Notes under the pieces: generated by a model
What the model was told of the DNA's origin: nothing
Databases searched by the model: none
What the model saw: only the letters and a program-made list of their open reading frames with translations
Shown: positions 28,902-37,773 of the stretch, in pieces
Position numbering within the stretch: the stretch's first letter is position 1
Layout: each line of letters begins with the position of its first letter
Origin: Ruminococcaceae bacterium UBA1425
GTDB taxonomy: Bacteria > Bacillota > Clostridia > Oscillospirales > Acutalibacteraceae
Assembly (NCBI GenBank): GCA_002329365.1
Contig: DCUB01000045.1
Coordinates: 83,727 to 147,726, forward strand
Length of the DNA stretch: 64,000 bases
Reading direction: 5' to 3'
Made by a program: the position numbers and the translations under genes

Positions 28902-30981
28902 CTTTTTCAATTTCCTCTATCGTCATATTTTTGTATTTTCCGAAATCAACACCGTAGAAAAAATGAGTTCTGCGGAACAGCAGGGGAGGGGGCTGCATAT
29001 AATCGCCGTAGTGGAGCCTTAAATACTTTTCCCATTTACTCATAACGGGACACGGTCTGCCTTCGTACATCATCATGTAAGGCTCGCCCCACCAGCTTTT
29101 GTCGAAGCATTCCTTGTCGTAGCCGTAATAACCCGGCAGGCAAACCCATTCCCGCGACTTTTCGACATCGTACCTTGTGGCGTTTTTATACCAGATATAA
29201 TGCAATAATTTTTTGCAGACAAGCTTTTTCAGCAGCAGGCGCTTTACCCAGACCCTGAAGTTCTTTTTGTTTAGAACAGGCTGCGGCTTAACACTTTCGT
29301 ACATTATAAAAATCATGCGCTCGTTTATGCGGGCGTGTTTTTTCTTTAAGGCTTCGGTCGGCGCGGCGCCGTCTAACGGAAGAACGTCAAGAAAGATGCC
29401 GTGCGGACCCTTTTGACGTAGCGCACGCTTAATGGATGTGCCCTTAATCTGGATTCTGTGAAAGCCGTAAGGGTAGTTGTCGACAGGCATAATCATGTCG
29501 TCGGGCAGCTCTTGCTGAGCAATTTTAATAAAGCGCTCATAGTCATGACGCGGCATTGTGACATCGACGTCGTCATCCCAGGGTATCTGCCCGCCGTGCC
29601 TTGCCGCGCCGAGCAGCGAGCCTGCCGCAAGATAGTAGCGCAGCCCGTGCTTTTTGCATATACGTTCAAGCTCTTTAAACATCTTTAAAGCGAGAAGCTG
29701 CGAACGGCGCACGTCCTCGGGCGACAGCTGAACGCAGGAATACTGCTGATACCTTTTCAGCTCGCGGTAACTGATTTTCTTTATTATGTTTTCAACAAAT
29801 GCCGTATGTGCTTTCGGTTTTTCCGCCGCCGGCTTTATGACGGAGGCGATGTCCTCATTGAGGCGCAGCACGGCAGCCGCGTGCCTGTCGTCGACTGTCG
29901 GCGGTGAGAACTGCGGAAGTTCGGCTTCCTCGGCGACCGACGAAAAAAGCAACCGCCACTTTGATATTAAAGATTCGGTTCCGTCGGGCGACAGAAGCGC
30001 CGACAGACTTTCTGCGGCGTGTTTTCTCGCTTCGGGATTCAAAAGGGCGGAGCAGTTTTCAAAAAGCTCTTCGGGGTCGGTGTAATCAAAGGCGCTGTCA
30101 TCATATTCCGCGGAAAATACGACGGGAACAAGCCGCGCCGTAAGCATGATGTATGAATATGACGGATATATGAATCTGTCGGCTATTACCGCAAAGGCAC
30201 AGTCATACGCCGCGTCGTTAATTGTTTCGACTTCGTCCGCAAACTCCGCGCCCGGCAGCAAGGCGGAGCATTTCTCGACGGCTTCCCTGCCGAATGTTTT
30301 TTCCTCGTCGCCGGAAATAATTCTGACCGATACCAGGGGATTTTCAGCCATAAGCTTTGAAAGCGTTCTTAATGCCTTTTCGGGAACTGCCTCCGGATAG
30401 TTGACGACAAGGAGTATCCTGCTTTTTTCGCAGCGGCACGGACTGAACTCGCCGGCGAAAAACGGAAAACGGAAGGGGATATAGACGGTTTTTGTTATGC
30501 CGGAGTTGAGATTTACAAGGAAGTCGGCGGCATAGGCGGATACAACGGCGTCCGCCCTTAACAGAGCCGAATAATAATGCGAAGCGCTGTGCGGACTGTC
30601 GAGCGACGATTTCAAATATCCGTCCGTTTCAAGGCATATAAGCCTGCATCCGCTTTTTTTGATAACTTCAATATCCTGCAAAAATTCTTCTCTTGCCGTA
30701 TCTGTATGAATTACTGTGGAGCAGGAGTTACCGGATAAAAAATAAGTAAGCTTTTCATCACGGGTAAAGCAGCCCTCTATGCCCATGTCGAAGCTGAGCC
30801 TGTTTATTCTGTATTCGTAACGGAAGTCTGTTATATTACAGCGCGCGTCGGTTATAACGGTGACGCTTTCGCCGGTTTCTGCAAGGTCGTTCATGAGCGA
30901 TACGACGGACATTTTCCGCGGCGTTTTCATATCGCTGCAGATAAATACAAGTCTTTGTTTTTTGCCGCCGTTTGAGCCCAA
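28882..30981 (-). CDS. Glycosyltransferase-like / LicD fusion protein
   Basis: A 699-residue fusion. The first 360 residues resemble a GT-B glycosyltransferase (N-domain LVFICSDMKTPRK, donor-domain tail). Residues about 420-690 are a LicD domain with GLRYYLAAGSLLGAARHGG and PWDDDVDVTMPRHDYE, the nucleotidyltransferase-fold Asp motif. LicD proteins add phosphocholine or phospho-alcohols to teichoic acid or LPS. The gene ends within the cytidylyltransferase start, so activated CDP-alcohol supply and transfer may be coupled. TTG 30981 has GAGAGG 8 bases upstream; GTG 30990 is less likely. Confidence 0.8.
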   Translation of the reverse strand: MGSNGGKKQRLVFICSDMKTPRKMSVVSLMNDLAETGESVTVITDARCNITDFRYEYRINRLSFDMGIEGCFTRDEKLTYFLSGNSCSTVIHTDTAREEFLQDIEVIKKSGCRLICLETDGYLKSSLDSPHSASHYYSALLRADAVVSAYAADFLVNLNSGITKTVYIPFRFPFFAGEFSPCRCEKSRILLVVNYPEAVPEKALRTLSKLMAENPLVSVRIISGDEEKTFGREAVEKCSALLPGAEFADEVETINDAAYDCAFAVIADRFIYPSYSYIMLTARLVPVVFSAEYDDSAFDYTDPEELFENCSALLNPEARKHAAESLSALLSPDGTESLISKWRLLFSSVAEEAELPQFSPPTVDDRHAAAVLRLNEDIASVIKPAAEKPKAHTAFVENIIKKISYRELKRYQQYSCVQLSPEDVRRSQLLALKMFKELERICKKHGLRYYLAAGSLLGAARHGGQIPWDDDVDVTMPRHDYERFIKIAQQELPDDMIMPVDNYPYGFHRIQIKGTSIKRALRQKGPHGIFLDVLPLDGAAPTEALKKKHARINERMIFIMYESVKPQPVLNKKNFRVWVKRLLLKKLVCKKLLHYIWYKNATRYDVEKSREWVCLPGYYGYDKECFDKSWWGEPYMMMYEGRPCPVMSKWEKYLRLHYGDYMQPPPLLFRRTHFFYGVDFGKYKNMTIEEIEKDVYKKK

Positions 30982-31107
30982 GAACCGCACCTCTCACAAT
31001 GATTTCATTTTAGTTTACTATATATCACGACATATTGCAACATATTTTGACGGCGTGCGGGATAGTATGGAAAATAGCGCAAAATCAGACAAATTAAGAA
31101 AAAAAGT

Positions 31108-31136
31108 TTGACAATTATAAATACGAGTTGTAAAAT
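31108..31136 (+). promoter_or_regulatory. Sigma-A promoter of guaA
   Basis: TTGACA (31108-31113), 17-base spacer, TAAAAT (31131-31136). The leader of about 95 bases shows no recognised purine riboswitch, but holds a possible 9-codon ORF (31163-31192). Confidence 0.8.
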
Positions 31137-31162
31137 AGATAAAGTGAATAAGGGCGTTCATT

Positions 31163-31192
31163 ATGAAATTGTCTGCAAAACGACTTGAATAA
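31163..31192 (+). CDS. Possible nine-residue leader peptide before guaA
   Basis: ATG at 31163 follows AAGGG with an 8-base spacing and encodes MKLSAKRLE then TAA, inside the predicted guaA leader. It is below any statistical coding threshold, and there is no terminator or run of regulatory codons behind it. It may be chance. Confidence 0.2.
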   Translation: MKLSAKRLE

Positions 31193-31238
31193 TGTATGCC
31201 TTTAAAGTTTTTATTTTATAAAAAGGACAGGTCTTTCA

Positions 31239-32768
31239 ATGAAAAACGAAACGGTATTAATTCTTGATTTCGGCGGACAATACAAGGAACTGATTGCGCG
31301 CAGAGTGCGCGAGTGCAATGTTTATTCCGTTATAGAGCCGTATGACATTTCTGTTGAAAGGGTAAAGGAGCTTGCCCCTATTGCGATAATCTTAACCGGC
31401 GGCCCTAACAGTGTTTACGACGACGCTTCGCCGAAGTGCGACGCCGGAATATTCAGCCTCGGCATTCCGGTGCTCGGAATATGCTACGGAATGCAGCTAA
31501 TGTGCCACATGCTGGGCGGAAAAGTTACGCCGTGCGGCAACAGCGAGTACGGGAAAATAGCGGTTACGGTCGACGAAAGCTGCGAGATTTTCGACGGCCT
31601 TGAAAATGAACAGATTGCACTCATGAGCCATACCGACAAGGTAAGCGTCATGCCCGAAGGCTTTGAGGCTCTCGCGCACTCCGAAAGCTGCGAAATCGCC
31701 GCTTTTCAGAATATAAAAAGAAAACTCTACGGCGTTCAGTTTCACCCCGAGGTTGAAAACACCGTAAACGGCCAAAAAATGCTGCACAACTTCCTTTTCA
31801 GAATTTGCGGCGCGTCGGGCGATTACTCAATGCGCGACTACCTCAACCAGCAGCTCAAAGAGATACGCGAAAAGGTCGGCGACGACGGACGCGTACTTTT
31901 AGGGCTTTCCGGCGGCGTCGATTCCTCCGTCTGCGCCGCGCTGCTGTCCGAGGCTATTGGCGACAGGCTCACATGCGTATACATCGACCACGGCTTCATG
32001 CGCAAAAACGAAACGGAAGAGATAAAATCGGCCTTTGCCAACAGAGACCTGAACTTTGTCCACGTTGATGCAAGCACGCGCTTTCTTGCGCGCTTAAAGG
32101 GAATATCAGACCCCGAAACAAAGCGCAAGCTGATAGGAAACGAATTCGCGAAGGTTTTTGAGGAGGAAGCAAAGAAATACGGCAACTCCGGCTTCCTTGC
32201 TCAGGGAACAATATACCCGGACGTTGTCGAATCGGGTAAAAATAAATCGGCTGTCATAAAAAGCCACCACAATGTCGGCGGACTGCCTGAGGATTTGGGC
32301 TTTGTCGGCGTCGTCGAGCCGTTAAGAGGACTGTTCAAGGACGAAGTAAGACAGCTTGGCAGAATGCTGGGGCTGCCCAAAAAGGTAGTCGAACGCCAGC
32401 CGTTTCCGGGTCCCGGCCTTGCCGTCAGGATAATCGGCGAGATAACAAACGAAAAGCTCGCAATTTTAAGGGAAGCGGATTACATTCTCCGCGAGGAATT
32501 TGCCCGTTCGCGCGTAAAAGCCGACCAGTACTTCTGTGTTCTCACAAACACAAAAAGTGTCGGCGTTATGGGCGACTTCAGAACGTATGATTATACGGTA
32601 GCCGTGCGCGCCGTTAAGACAAATGACTTCATGACCTGCGAATACGCGCGCTTGCCGTACTCGCTGCTCACAAGGATTTCCTCACGCATCGCAAACGAGG
32701 TTAAGGGAATAAACAGGGTTGTTTATGACATCACAGGCAAACCCCCCGCGACGATTGAGTGGGAATAG
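31239..32768 (+). CDS. guaA: GMP synthase (glutamine-hydrolysing)
   Basis: A 509-residue enzyme making GMP from XMP, ATP and glutamine. The N-terminal class I amidotransferase has the nucleophile in GICYGMQLM and the His/Glu pair in FHPEVENT; the synthetase domain has the PP-loop LGLSGGVDSS; the C-terminal dimerisation domain ends TGKPPATIEWE. All are standard and length is normal. It stands alone with its own promoter and marks the left edge of the accessory stretch that follows. Confidence 0.97.
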   Translation: MKNETVLILDFGGQYKELIARRVRECNVYSVIEPYDISVERVKELAPIAIILTGGPNSVYDDASPKCDAGIFSLGIPVLGICYGMQLMCHMLGGKVTPCGNSEYGKIAVTVDESCEIFDGLENEQIALMSHTDKVSVMPEGFEALAHSESCEIAAFQNIKRKLYGVQFHPEVENTVNGQKMLHNFLFRICGASGDYSMRDYLNQQLKEIREKVGDDGRVLLGLSGGVDSSVCAALLSEAIGDRLTCVYIDHGFMRKNETEEIKSAFANRDLNFVHVDASTRFLARLKGISDPETKRKLIGNEFAKVFEEEAKKYGNSGFLAQGTIYPDVVESGKNKSAVIKSHHNVGGLPEDLGFVGVVEPLRGLFKDEVRQLGRMLGLPKKVVERQPFPGPGLAVRIIGEITNEKLAILREADYILREEFARSRVKADQYFCVLTNTKSVGVMGDFRTYDYTVAVRAVKTNDFMTCEYARLPYSLLTRISSRIANEVKGINRVVYDITGKPPATIEWE

Positions 32769-32960
32769 GTCTCTAATATATTCGATTACACAAAAACCTC
32801 GCAAAGCCTGTCATTGGTAGGGGCTCGATAAGGAAGTATCATCAAAATTTTATGAATCGCAGTCAGAACGCGGTATTTGTAGCGAATACTTTATGACTGG
32901 AGAAATTACGATGAGTAAATCTTTCACCCTCATAGTCCTCAATATATTTGTCAGTTTGTC

Positions 32961-33000
32961 AAAAAGAGCGGGACGGCTTACATAAACCCATCCGCTCTTT
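32961..33000 (-). terminator. Terminator of the mscS-type gene
   Basis: Read on the minus strand, CCGCTCTTT mirrored at 32963-32971 and 32992-33000 forms a 9-base-pair stem with a short T-run after it, directly behind the stop at 33003. The gap from 32769 to 33002 otherwise holds no gene I can recognise. Confidence 0.7.
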
Positions 33001-33002
33001 CA

Positions 33003-34250
33003 TTACCCTTTTTCAGACTGTTGCATCAAGCCTTTCAAATCAGAGCCGGTAGGCTTCTGGTAGATGCGTAGATCAAACTCGGGAACAACGGCGAGCACAT
33101 GGTCAAAAATATCCGCCTGAATTGCCTCATACTCATTCCAACTGGTCGTTGAAGTAAAAGCGTAGATTTCAATGGGGATTCCCGCCTCGCCCGGCTGCAT
33201 TTGCCGTACGAGCATTGTCATCCCATGGTGGATGCGCGGATTGTTCGCCAGATAAGCCTCCAGATAGGCGCGGAATGTACCCACATTGGTCAGCCGCCGA
33301 CCGTTTGCATCACTGGATGAATCCACGGAATGCGCTTGATTGTATACCTTGATTTCGTCCGTTTTTCGCTCCAAATACTCCTTGACATACTGGATTTTTG
33401 AGAAGCGTTCCAGCATTTCCGCAGTACAGAATTTTACGCTGCCAATGTCGATTTGCACGGAGCGCTTGATTCTTCTGCCGCCTGCCTCTGTCATTCCGCG
33501 CCAGTTTTTAAAGGAGTCAGTGATCATAGAATAGGTAGGAACCGTTGTAATCGTCTTGTCCCAGTTTTCCACCTTCACCGTGTAAAGCGTGATTTCCTTA
33601 ACATCTCCGTCCGCATTGTGACTGGGCATTTCAATCCAGTCCCCAATACGGATCATATCGTTTTCCGTAAGCTGAATACTGGCGACGAAGCCCAAAATGG
33701 TATTTTGGAAAACGAGAAGCAAAACCGCGCTGGCGGCGCCGATTCCACCCAAAAGAAGCGCGGGAGAGCGATTGAAGAATACGCTGATGATCACGATGCC
33801 TCCGACGGCGTACAGCACAATTCTGATGACTTGAAGGAATCCTTTTATGGGGCGGGTTTTGGATGCCTCCGTGCGGCGGTACAGCGCGTCCGCCACGCGC
33901 AGAAGCCGGTCGGCGGTCAGTAAAACGCCGAACACCATCATGCCGGCCGCAAACCGTGAGACCCACACAGCGCCGGTCACGAGCATAGGGGACATGATGT
34001 GGATGACCGCGGCGGGAACCAAAATAATCGCCTGATGAAAAACCTTGTGTTCCGCAAAAGCGTCATCCCATTTCGCCTTGCTTTTGGACACAAGCCGGAC
34101 GAGCAGTTTCAAAACAATGAGTTTGGAAAGTTTGTAAGCGACCGCGGCTGTCAGGGCGATTACAATCACCGTCAGAAAAAACACGGCGTAATTCGCTGTG
34201 GTCTGGGACAGCCCGTTTTGGAGCGCTTGCCGGATAATCCATTCGTTCAT
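33003..34250 (-). CDS. MscS-family mechanosensitive channel (YbdG-like)
   Basis: A 415-residue membrane protein of the small-conductance mechanosensitive channel family. Five N-terminal helices (about residues 15-180) end in the pore-lining stretch LGGIGAASAVLLLVFQNTIL, then the beta domain with IQLTENDMIRIGDWIEMPSH and the cytoplasmic vestibule. It relieves turgor after hypo-osmotic shock. ATG 34250 has AAGGAG about 9 bases upstream. It follows the osmoprotectant importer on the same strand after a terminator, pairing solute uptake with solute release. Confidence 0.88.
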   Translation of the reverse strand: MNEWIIRQALQNGLSQTTANYAVFFLTVIVIALTAAVAYKLSKLIVLKLLVRLVSKSKAKWDDAFAEHKVFHQAIILVPAAVIHIMSPMLVTGAVWVSRFAAGMMVFGVLLTADRLLRVADALYRRTEASKTRPIKGFLQVIRIVLYAVGGIVIISVFFNRSPALLLGGIGAASAVLLLVFQNTILGFVASIQLTENDMIRIGDWIEMPSHNADGDVKEITLYTVKVENWDKTITTVPTYSMITDSFKNWRGMTEAGGRRIKRSVQIDIGSVKFCTAEMLERFSKIQYVKEYLERKTDEIKVYNQAHSVDSSSDANGRRLTNVGTFRAYLEAYLANNPRIHHGMTMLVRQMQPGEAGIPIEIYAFTSTTSWNEYEAIQADIFDHVLAVVPEFDLRIYQKPTGSDLKGLMQQSEKG

Positions 34251-34274
34251 AGTGCACAACTCCTTGCTTAGATG

Positions 34275-34316
34275 TAAAAAACGCGGAGACACCGAACCCT
34301 TCCGGTGTCTCCGCGT
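34275..34316 (-). terminator. Terminator of the osmoprotectant ABC operon
   Basis: A 14-base-pair hairpin, ACGCGGAGACACCG (34281-34294) with its complement at 34303-34316 and an 8-base loop. Minus-strand reading gives a T-run at 34281-34276. It separates the ABC operon from the mscS-type gene, which lies only 79 bases on. Confidence 0.92.
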
Positions 34317-34329
34317 CTTAAAACAGTCG

Positions 34330-35229
34330 TTAGATCAAATTATTTGCTTCAAGAAACTCTTTCGCGACCGCGGCGACATCCTTGCCCTCCACGTCGATCT
34401 TGTAATTAAGCCCGGTCATGGTCTCGTCGTCAAAAAGTCCGGCCAGAGCATTCAAAACATCCTCCAACTCCGGGTGCTTCTCCAGCGTTTTATTCCGAAT
34501 GATCGGAGCAGCGTAATAGGGCGGGAAAAAGCCTTTGTCATCCTCCAGAATTTTCAGGTTATACTTCAATATGTTTCCGTCGGTGGAAAATACATCGGTG
34601 ACATCAATATCCCCTTTGTCCATTGCCTGATATTTCAGTGAAACATTCATTTTCTGCGGGTTGCCCTTGAAAGTCAGGCCATAGGCGTTTGCCAGCCCGT
34701 CAAACCCGTCCTCCCGGTCGAAAAACTCGTGCTCGGCACCGAAAATCAGGTTCGGCGCCGCGGCAACAAGATCACTGACTGTTTCGGCCCCGGTTTCCTG
34801 ATAAACCTTATCCGTAACAGCGACCGCATAGGTGTTGTTAAAGCCCAGGGGCTTTAGCCATTTGATACCGAACCGGCTATCAAATTCCTTCGCCACCACA
34901 TCATACGCCTCGTCCGGATCGGTAATGACCGCCATTTCAAGCTGAGCAGTCAAACCGGTGCCGGTGTATTCCGGATAAATGTCAATCTGATCGTTCTTGA
35001 TCGCTTCAAAGTTGACGAAGGTGCCTCCCATGTTCAGTTTCCGGTTCACCTTGAGATCCGTTTTCGCTTCAATCAGCTGTGCGAAGATTTCGCCTAAAAG
35101 GATATTTTCACTGAAATCCTTAGACCCGACGGTCACAGTATTTCCAGAGCCGCATCCGCTAAGCAGAACAGGCAGCACCAAAACTGCAGACAATACCAGA
35201 GTAAAAAACCGTTTTTTCATCGTTTTCAA
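34330..35229 (-). CDS. opuCC: Osmoprotectant ABC transporter substrate-binding lipoprotein (OpuCC/OsmX type)
   Basis: A 299-residue lipoprotein that captures glycine betaine, choline, carnitine or a related solute outside the cell. The signal peptide (about residues 1-27) ends in a lipobox LLSGCGSG with the lipidated Cys. The mature protein begins VTVGSKDFSENILLGE, the hallmark of the OpuAC/QAT family. It is the last gene of the operon, 28 bases after the permease. TTG at 35229, 8 bases from AAGGGA, is the likely start; ATG 35220 is an alternative. Confidence 0.92.
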   Translation of the reverse strand: MKTMKKRFFTLVLSAVLVLPVLLSGCGSGNTVTVGSKDFSENILLGEIFAQLIEAKTDLKVNRKLNMGGTFVNFEAIKNDQIDIYPEYTGTGLTAQLEMAVITDPDEAYDVVAKEFDSRFGIKWLKPLGFNNTYAVAVTDKVYQETGAETVSDLVAAAPNLIFGAEHEFFDREDGFDGLANAYGLTFKGNPQKMNVSLKYQAMDKGDIDVTDVFSTDGNILKYNLKILEDDKGFFPPYYAAPIIRNKTLEKHPELEDVLNALAGLFDDETMTGLNYKIDVEGKDVAAVAKEFLEANNLI

Positions 35230-35257
35230 AAAACCATTCCCTTCTTTTGATAAAATA

Positions 35258-35857
35258 TTATTTCGCCCGTTTTACCAGACGTTTTTCGATGTTTGACATG
35301 ACAATATCAAACAAAATTGCCATCAACATAACCGGTATGGCGCCACGCATGATCCCGGCAAAATTTTGCGTCTGAATCCCACGATAAATGGGGTATCCCA
35401 GACCGCCCGCGCCGATCAGCACACCCATGACCGCAATGGACAGCGAATTGACAACCGAGATCTTGATGCCCGAAAACACAAGAGGAAACGCCAGCGGCAG
35501 CTCGACCTTCAAAAGCCGCTGCAAACGGGACATACCCATTCCGCGGGCGGCATCACGGATAGCCGGTGACACCGTGGAAAGACCCGTGTGGGTATTTCGT
35601 ACGATCGGCAGCAATGCATACAGCACCAGCCCTACAATGATTGTCGTATTTCCAAGTCCAAAAATAATCATCAGCAAGGCAAGCAGTGCCAAAGAGGGGA
35701 TGGTCTGCAGCGCTTCGGCAAACCAAATGATGATGGAAGCCGCAGGCCGCAGCCAGTAGGCTGTTACCCCAAGTACCAGCCCTAAAATCACGGCGACGGC
35801 CGTGGCGATGAGGACGATCAGCAGATGCTCTCCAATTAACGGCAACAATACGCTCAT
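35258..35857 (-). CDS. opuCD: Osmoprotectant ABC permease (OpuCD type)
   Basis: A 199-residue inner-membrane permease with about five helices and the conserved EAA loop region RDAARGMGMSRLQRLLKVEL, which docks on the ATPase. The stop of the preceding permease overlaps its start by 4 bases. It resembles its neighbour as a paralogue, and the two probably form the heterodimeric channel of a quaternary-amine importer. Confidence 0.92.
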   Translation of the reverse strand: MSVLLPLIGEHLLIVLIATAVAVILGLVLGVTAYWLRPAASIIIWFAEALQTIPSLALLALLMIIFGLGNTTIIVGLVLYALLPIVRNTHTGLSTVSPAIRDAARGMGMSRLQRLLKVELPLAFPLVFSGIKISVVNSLSIAVMGVLIGAGGLGYPIYRGIQTQNFAGIMRGAIPVMLMAILFDIVMSNIEKRLVKRAK

Positions 35858-36498
35858 GCTCTTCCTCCTTTCAGTCCGCGCGGCGTCAGCAGACGCTCAA
35901 ACAAACCGATGACACCGCTGAACAGAAACGCAAGCACGGCAGAAGGCAGCGCGCCCGCCAGAATGTAGTTGGTATTATAGGTTGCCAGACCGGTCCAGAT
36001 CAAATCACCCAGACCGCCCGCGCCGATCAGGCCGGCCAGCGTCGCCCAACTGACAATGTACACCGTCGATATGCGGATTCCGCTGACAATGGACGCGGTC
36101 GCCAGCGGGAGCTGTACGCTGAATAGCATTTGCCTTTTCGTCATACCGATGCCGCGTCCGGCCTCTAAAATTCCGGGATCGACCTCGGTAATGCCCGTGT
36201 AAGTATTGCGCAGAATCGGCAGAATGGAATACACCGCGAGCACCGCCAAAGCGGTCTGGGTTCCGGTTCCCAGTAGAATCAGCGCGAGTCCCAGCATCAC
36301 AAGACCCGGAATCGTCTGAATGACGCCGACCGCCGCCAGCACAGGCGCGGCAAACGCCTTATGACGGGACAGAAAAATACCGGCTGGTATGGAAATTAAA
36401 ATCCCCAGCAGAACGGAAAACACCACCAGATGGATGTGCTGTGTCAGGGCTTTGATAATTTCAGATCTCTGTTCGCTCATAAAGGTCATCAGCGTCAT
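35854..36498 (-). CDS. opuCB: Osmoprotectant ABC permease (OpuCB type)
   Basis: A 214-residue permease with about five helices and the EAA-like loop ILEAGRGIGMTKRQMLFSVQ. The start ATG 36498 overlaps the TGA of the ATPase gene (ATGA), so translation is coupled; a GTG further upstream at 36516 would need 22 bases of overlap. Together with the 35258 permease it makes the membrane part of the importer. Confidence 0.92.
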   Translation of the reverse strand: MTLMTFMSEQRSEIIKALTQHIHLVVFSVLLGILISIPAGIFLSRHKAFAAPVLAAVGVIQTIPGLVMLGLALILLGTGTQTALAVLAVYSILPILRNTYTGITEVDPGILEAGRGIGMTKRQMLFSVQLPLATASIVSGIRISTVYIVSWATLAGLIGAGGLGDLIWTGLATYNTNYILAGALPSAVLAFLFSGVIGLFERLLTPRGLKGGRA

Positions 36499-37622
36499 GA
36501 CAGCACCGCCCCCCACAAGGCTTCGCCCATCGCTTTTGCCATGCTGGTTTTTGTCACAATCCCCGCCACGGTTTGATCGGTGTTCAGCACCACAAGATAA
36601 TTGGCGGTGCTGCTAAGCAGCAGGTCAAACGCTTCCTGCGCGGGCATACGGCGGTCAATTGCCGGAACATCATTGCCGACCAACTCGCCGATTTCACGTC
36701 CCGCTTTTCCCCGTTCGCGGACGGTATCCAGCATCACCGTTCCCATAAAGGTATCATCCTCATTCACAACAATAACCGAATTGACCTCGCGCCGGTTCAT
36801 CCGGTCGACACATTCCAGTGTATGTAAGGTATATGGAACCTTCAAAACGCGGGTCCGCATCAAATCCTCTGCGAAAAGCTCCGGCTGTTCACTGTGCGGA
36901 TTGGTATGCCGGCCCATGAAGTCACGAATTAAATCGCTTGCGGGGTTGCGGAGCATTTCCTCCGGCGAAGCCATTTGAACGATTTCGCCTTCATTCATAA
37001 AAACAATGGTATCCGCCAGACGCAGGGCTTCCTCCATATCATGGGTCACAAAGACGATCGTTTTTTTCAGCCGCTTCTGCAGCTTTTTGACTTCGTCTTG
37101 TAGAGAATCCCGTGTGATGGGATCCAGAGCGCCGAAGGGTTCGTCCATCAAAACAATAGGCGGCGAGGCCGCCAACGCGCGAAGCACACCGATTCGCTGC
37201 TGCTGTCCGCCCGAAAGCTCGGACGGATATTTGTGGGCGTTTTCTTCATAGGGCATCCCGACAAGCTCCAGCATTTCCTGTACGATCTGTTTCCTCTGTT
37301 CCTTCGATGTTTTCAAAAGCTTCGGAACCACGGCGATGTTTTGTTCCACCGTCATATTCGGAAACAGACCGATCTGCTGGATCACATAGCCTATGGAGCG
37401 TCGCAGCTCGACAGGATTCCGGCTGCGGATATTCATCCCATCTATACTGATTTCACCGCTGTTCGGTTCAATCAGGCGGTTAATGGTCTTAAGCGTAGTA
37501 GTTTTTCCACAGCCCGACGGCCCGATCAGAACGACAAACTCTCCCGCCCGAATTGAAAAGGTCAGGTCTTTTAAAATTTTCTTGGACCCGTAGCTTTTAC
37601 TGACGTTTTTAAACGTAATCAT
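36495..37622 (-). CDS. opuCA: Osmoprotectant ABC ATPase with tandem CBS domains (OpuCA type)
   Basis: A 375-residue ATPase energising osmolyte import. Walker A GPSGCGKTT, signature LSGGQQQRIG, Walker B PIVLMDEPFGALD and the switch His are present. Two CBS repeats occupy about residues 250-370. In Listeria the CBS part of OpuCA binds c-di-AMP and lowers uptake; that is family knowledge, and binding here is inferred. It is the first gene of a four-gene operon with a strong promoter and an operator-like palindrome upstream. Confidence 0.93.
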   Translation of the reverse strand: MITFKNVSKSYGSKKILKDLTFSIRAGEFVVLIGPSGCGKTTTLKTINRLIEPNSGEISIDGMNIRSRNPVELRRSIGYVIQQIGLFPNMTVEQNIAVVPKLLKTSKEQRKQIVQEMLELVGMPYEENAHKYPSELSGGQQQRIGVLRALAASPPIVLMDEPFGALDPITRDSLQDEVKKLQKRLKKTIVFVTHDMEEALRLADTIVFMNEGEIVQMASPEEMLRNPASDLIRDFMGRHTNPHSEQPELFAEDLMRTRVLKVPYTLHTLECVDRMNRREVNSVIVVNEDDTFMGTVMLDTVRERGKAGREIGELVGNDVPAIDRRMPAQEAFDLLLSSTANYLVVLNTDQTVAGIVTKTSMAKAMGEALWGAVLS

Positions 37623-37641
37623 TCAATCTCTCCCAACAAAT

Positions 37642-37671
37642 TGACAACTCGATAAAACTATAGAGTTGTCA
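37642..37671. promoter_or_regulatory. Inverted repeat operator for the osmoprotectant operon
   Basis: TGACAACTC (37642-37650) and GAGTTGTCA (37663-37671) form a perfect 9-base inverted repeat with a 12-base spacer, just downstream of the -10 box on the minus strand. Further half-sites (ACAACTC at 37677-37683; GTTGTC at 37707-37711 region) extend into the promoter. The GntR-RCK_C regulator encoded 100 bases away is the likely ligand. Confidence 0.75.
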
Positions 37672-37684
37672 GAGTAACAACTCT

Positions 37685-37713
37685 ATTCTACACGGTAAGT
37701 TGTCAGTTGTCAA
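37685..37713 (-). promoter_or_regulatory. Sigma-A promoter of the osmoprotectant operon
   Basis: On the minus strand TTGACA (37713-37708), 17-base spacer and TAGAAT (37690-37685). The -35 box itself is part of a TGACAAC direct repeat shared with the operator, so a bound repressor would block RNA polymerase. Confidence 0.82.
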
Positions 37714-37773
37714 GAGAAAGAAATTGCCGCAAACTGTCAGAACACAGTTCGCGGCTGTTTTTATAGACTTGAT

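Noticed and set aside
31114..31238. Purine riboswitch before guaA
   Set aside because: No three-way junction core with the conserved loop sequences could be found in the 100-base leader.
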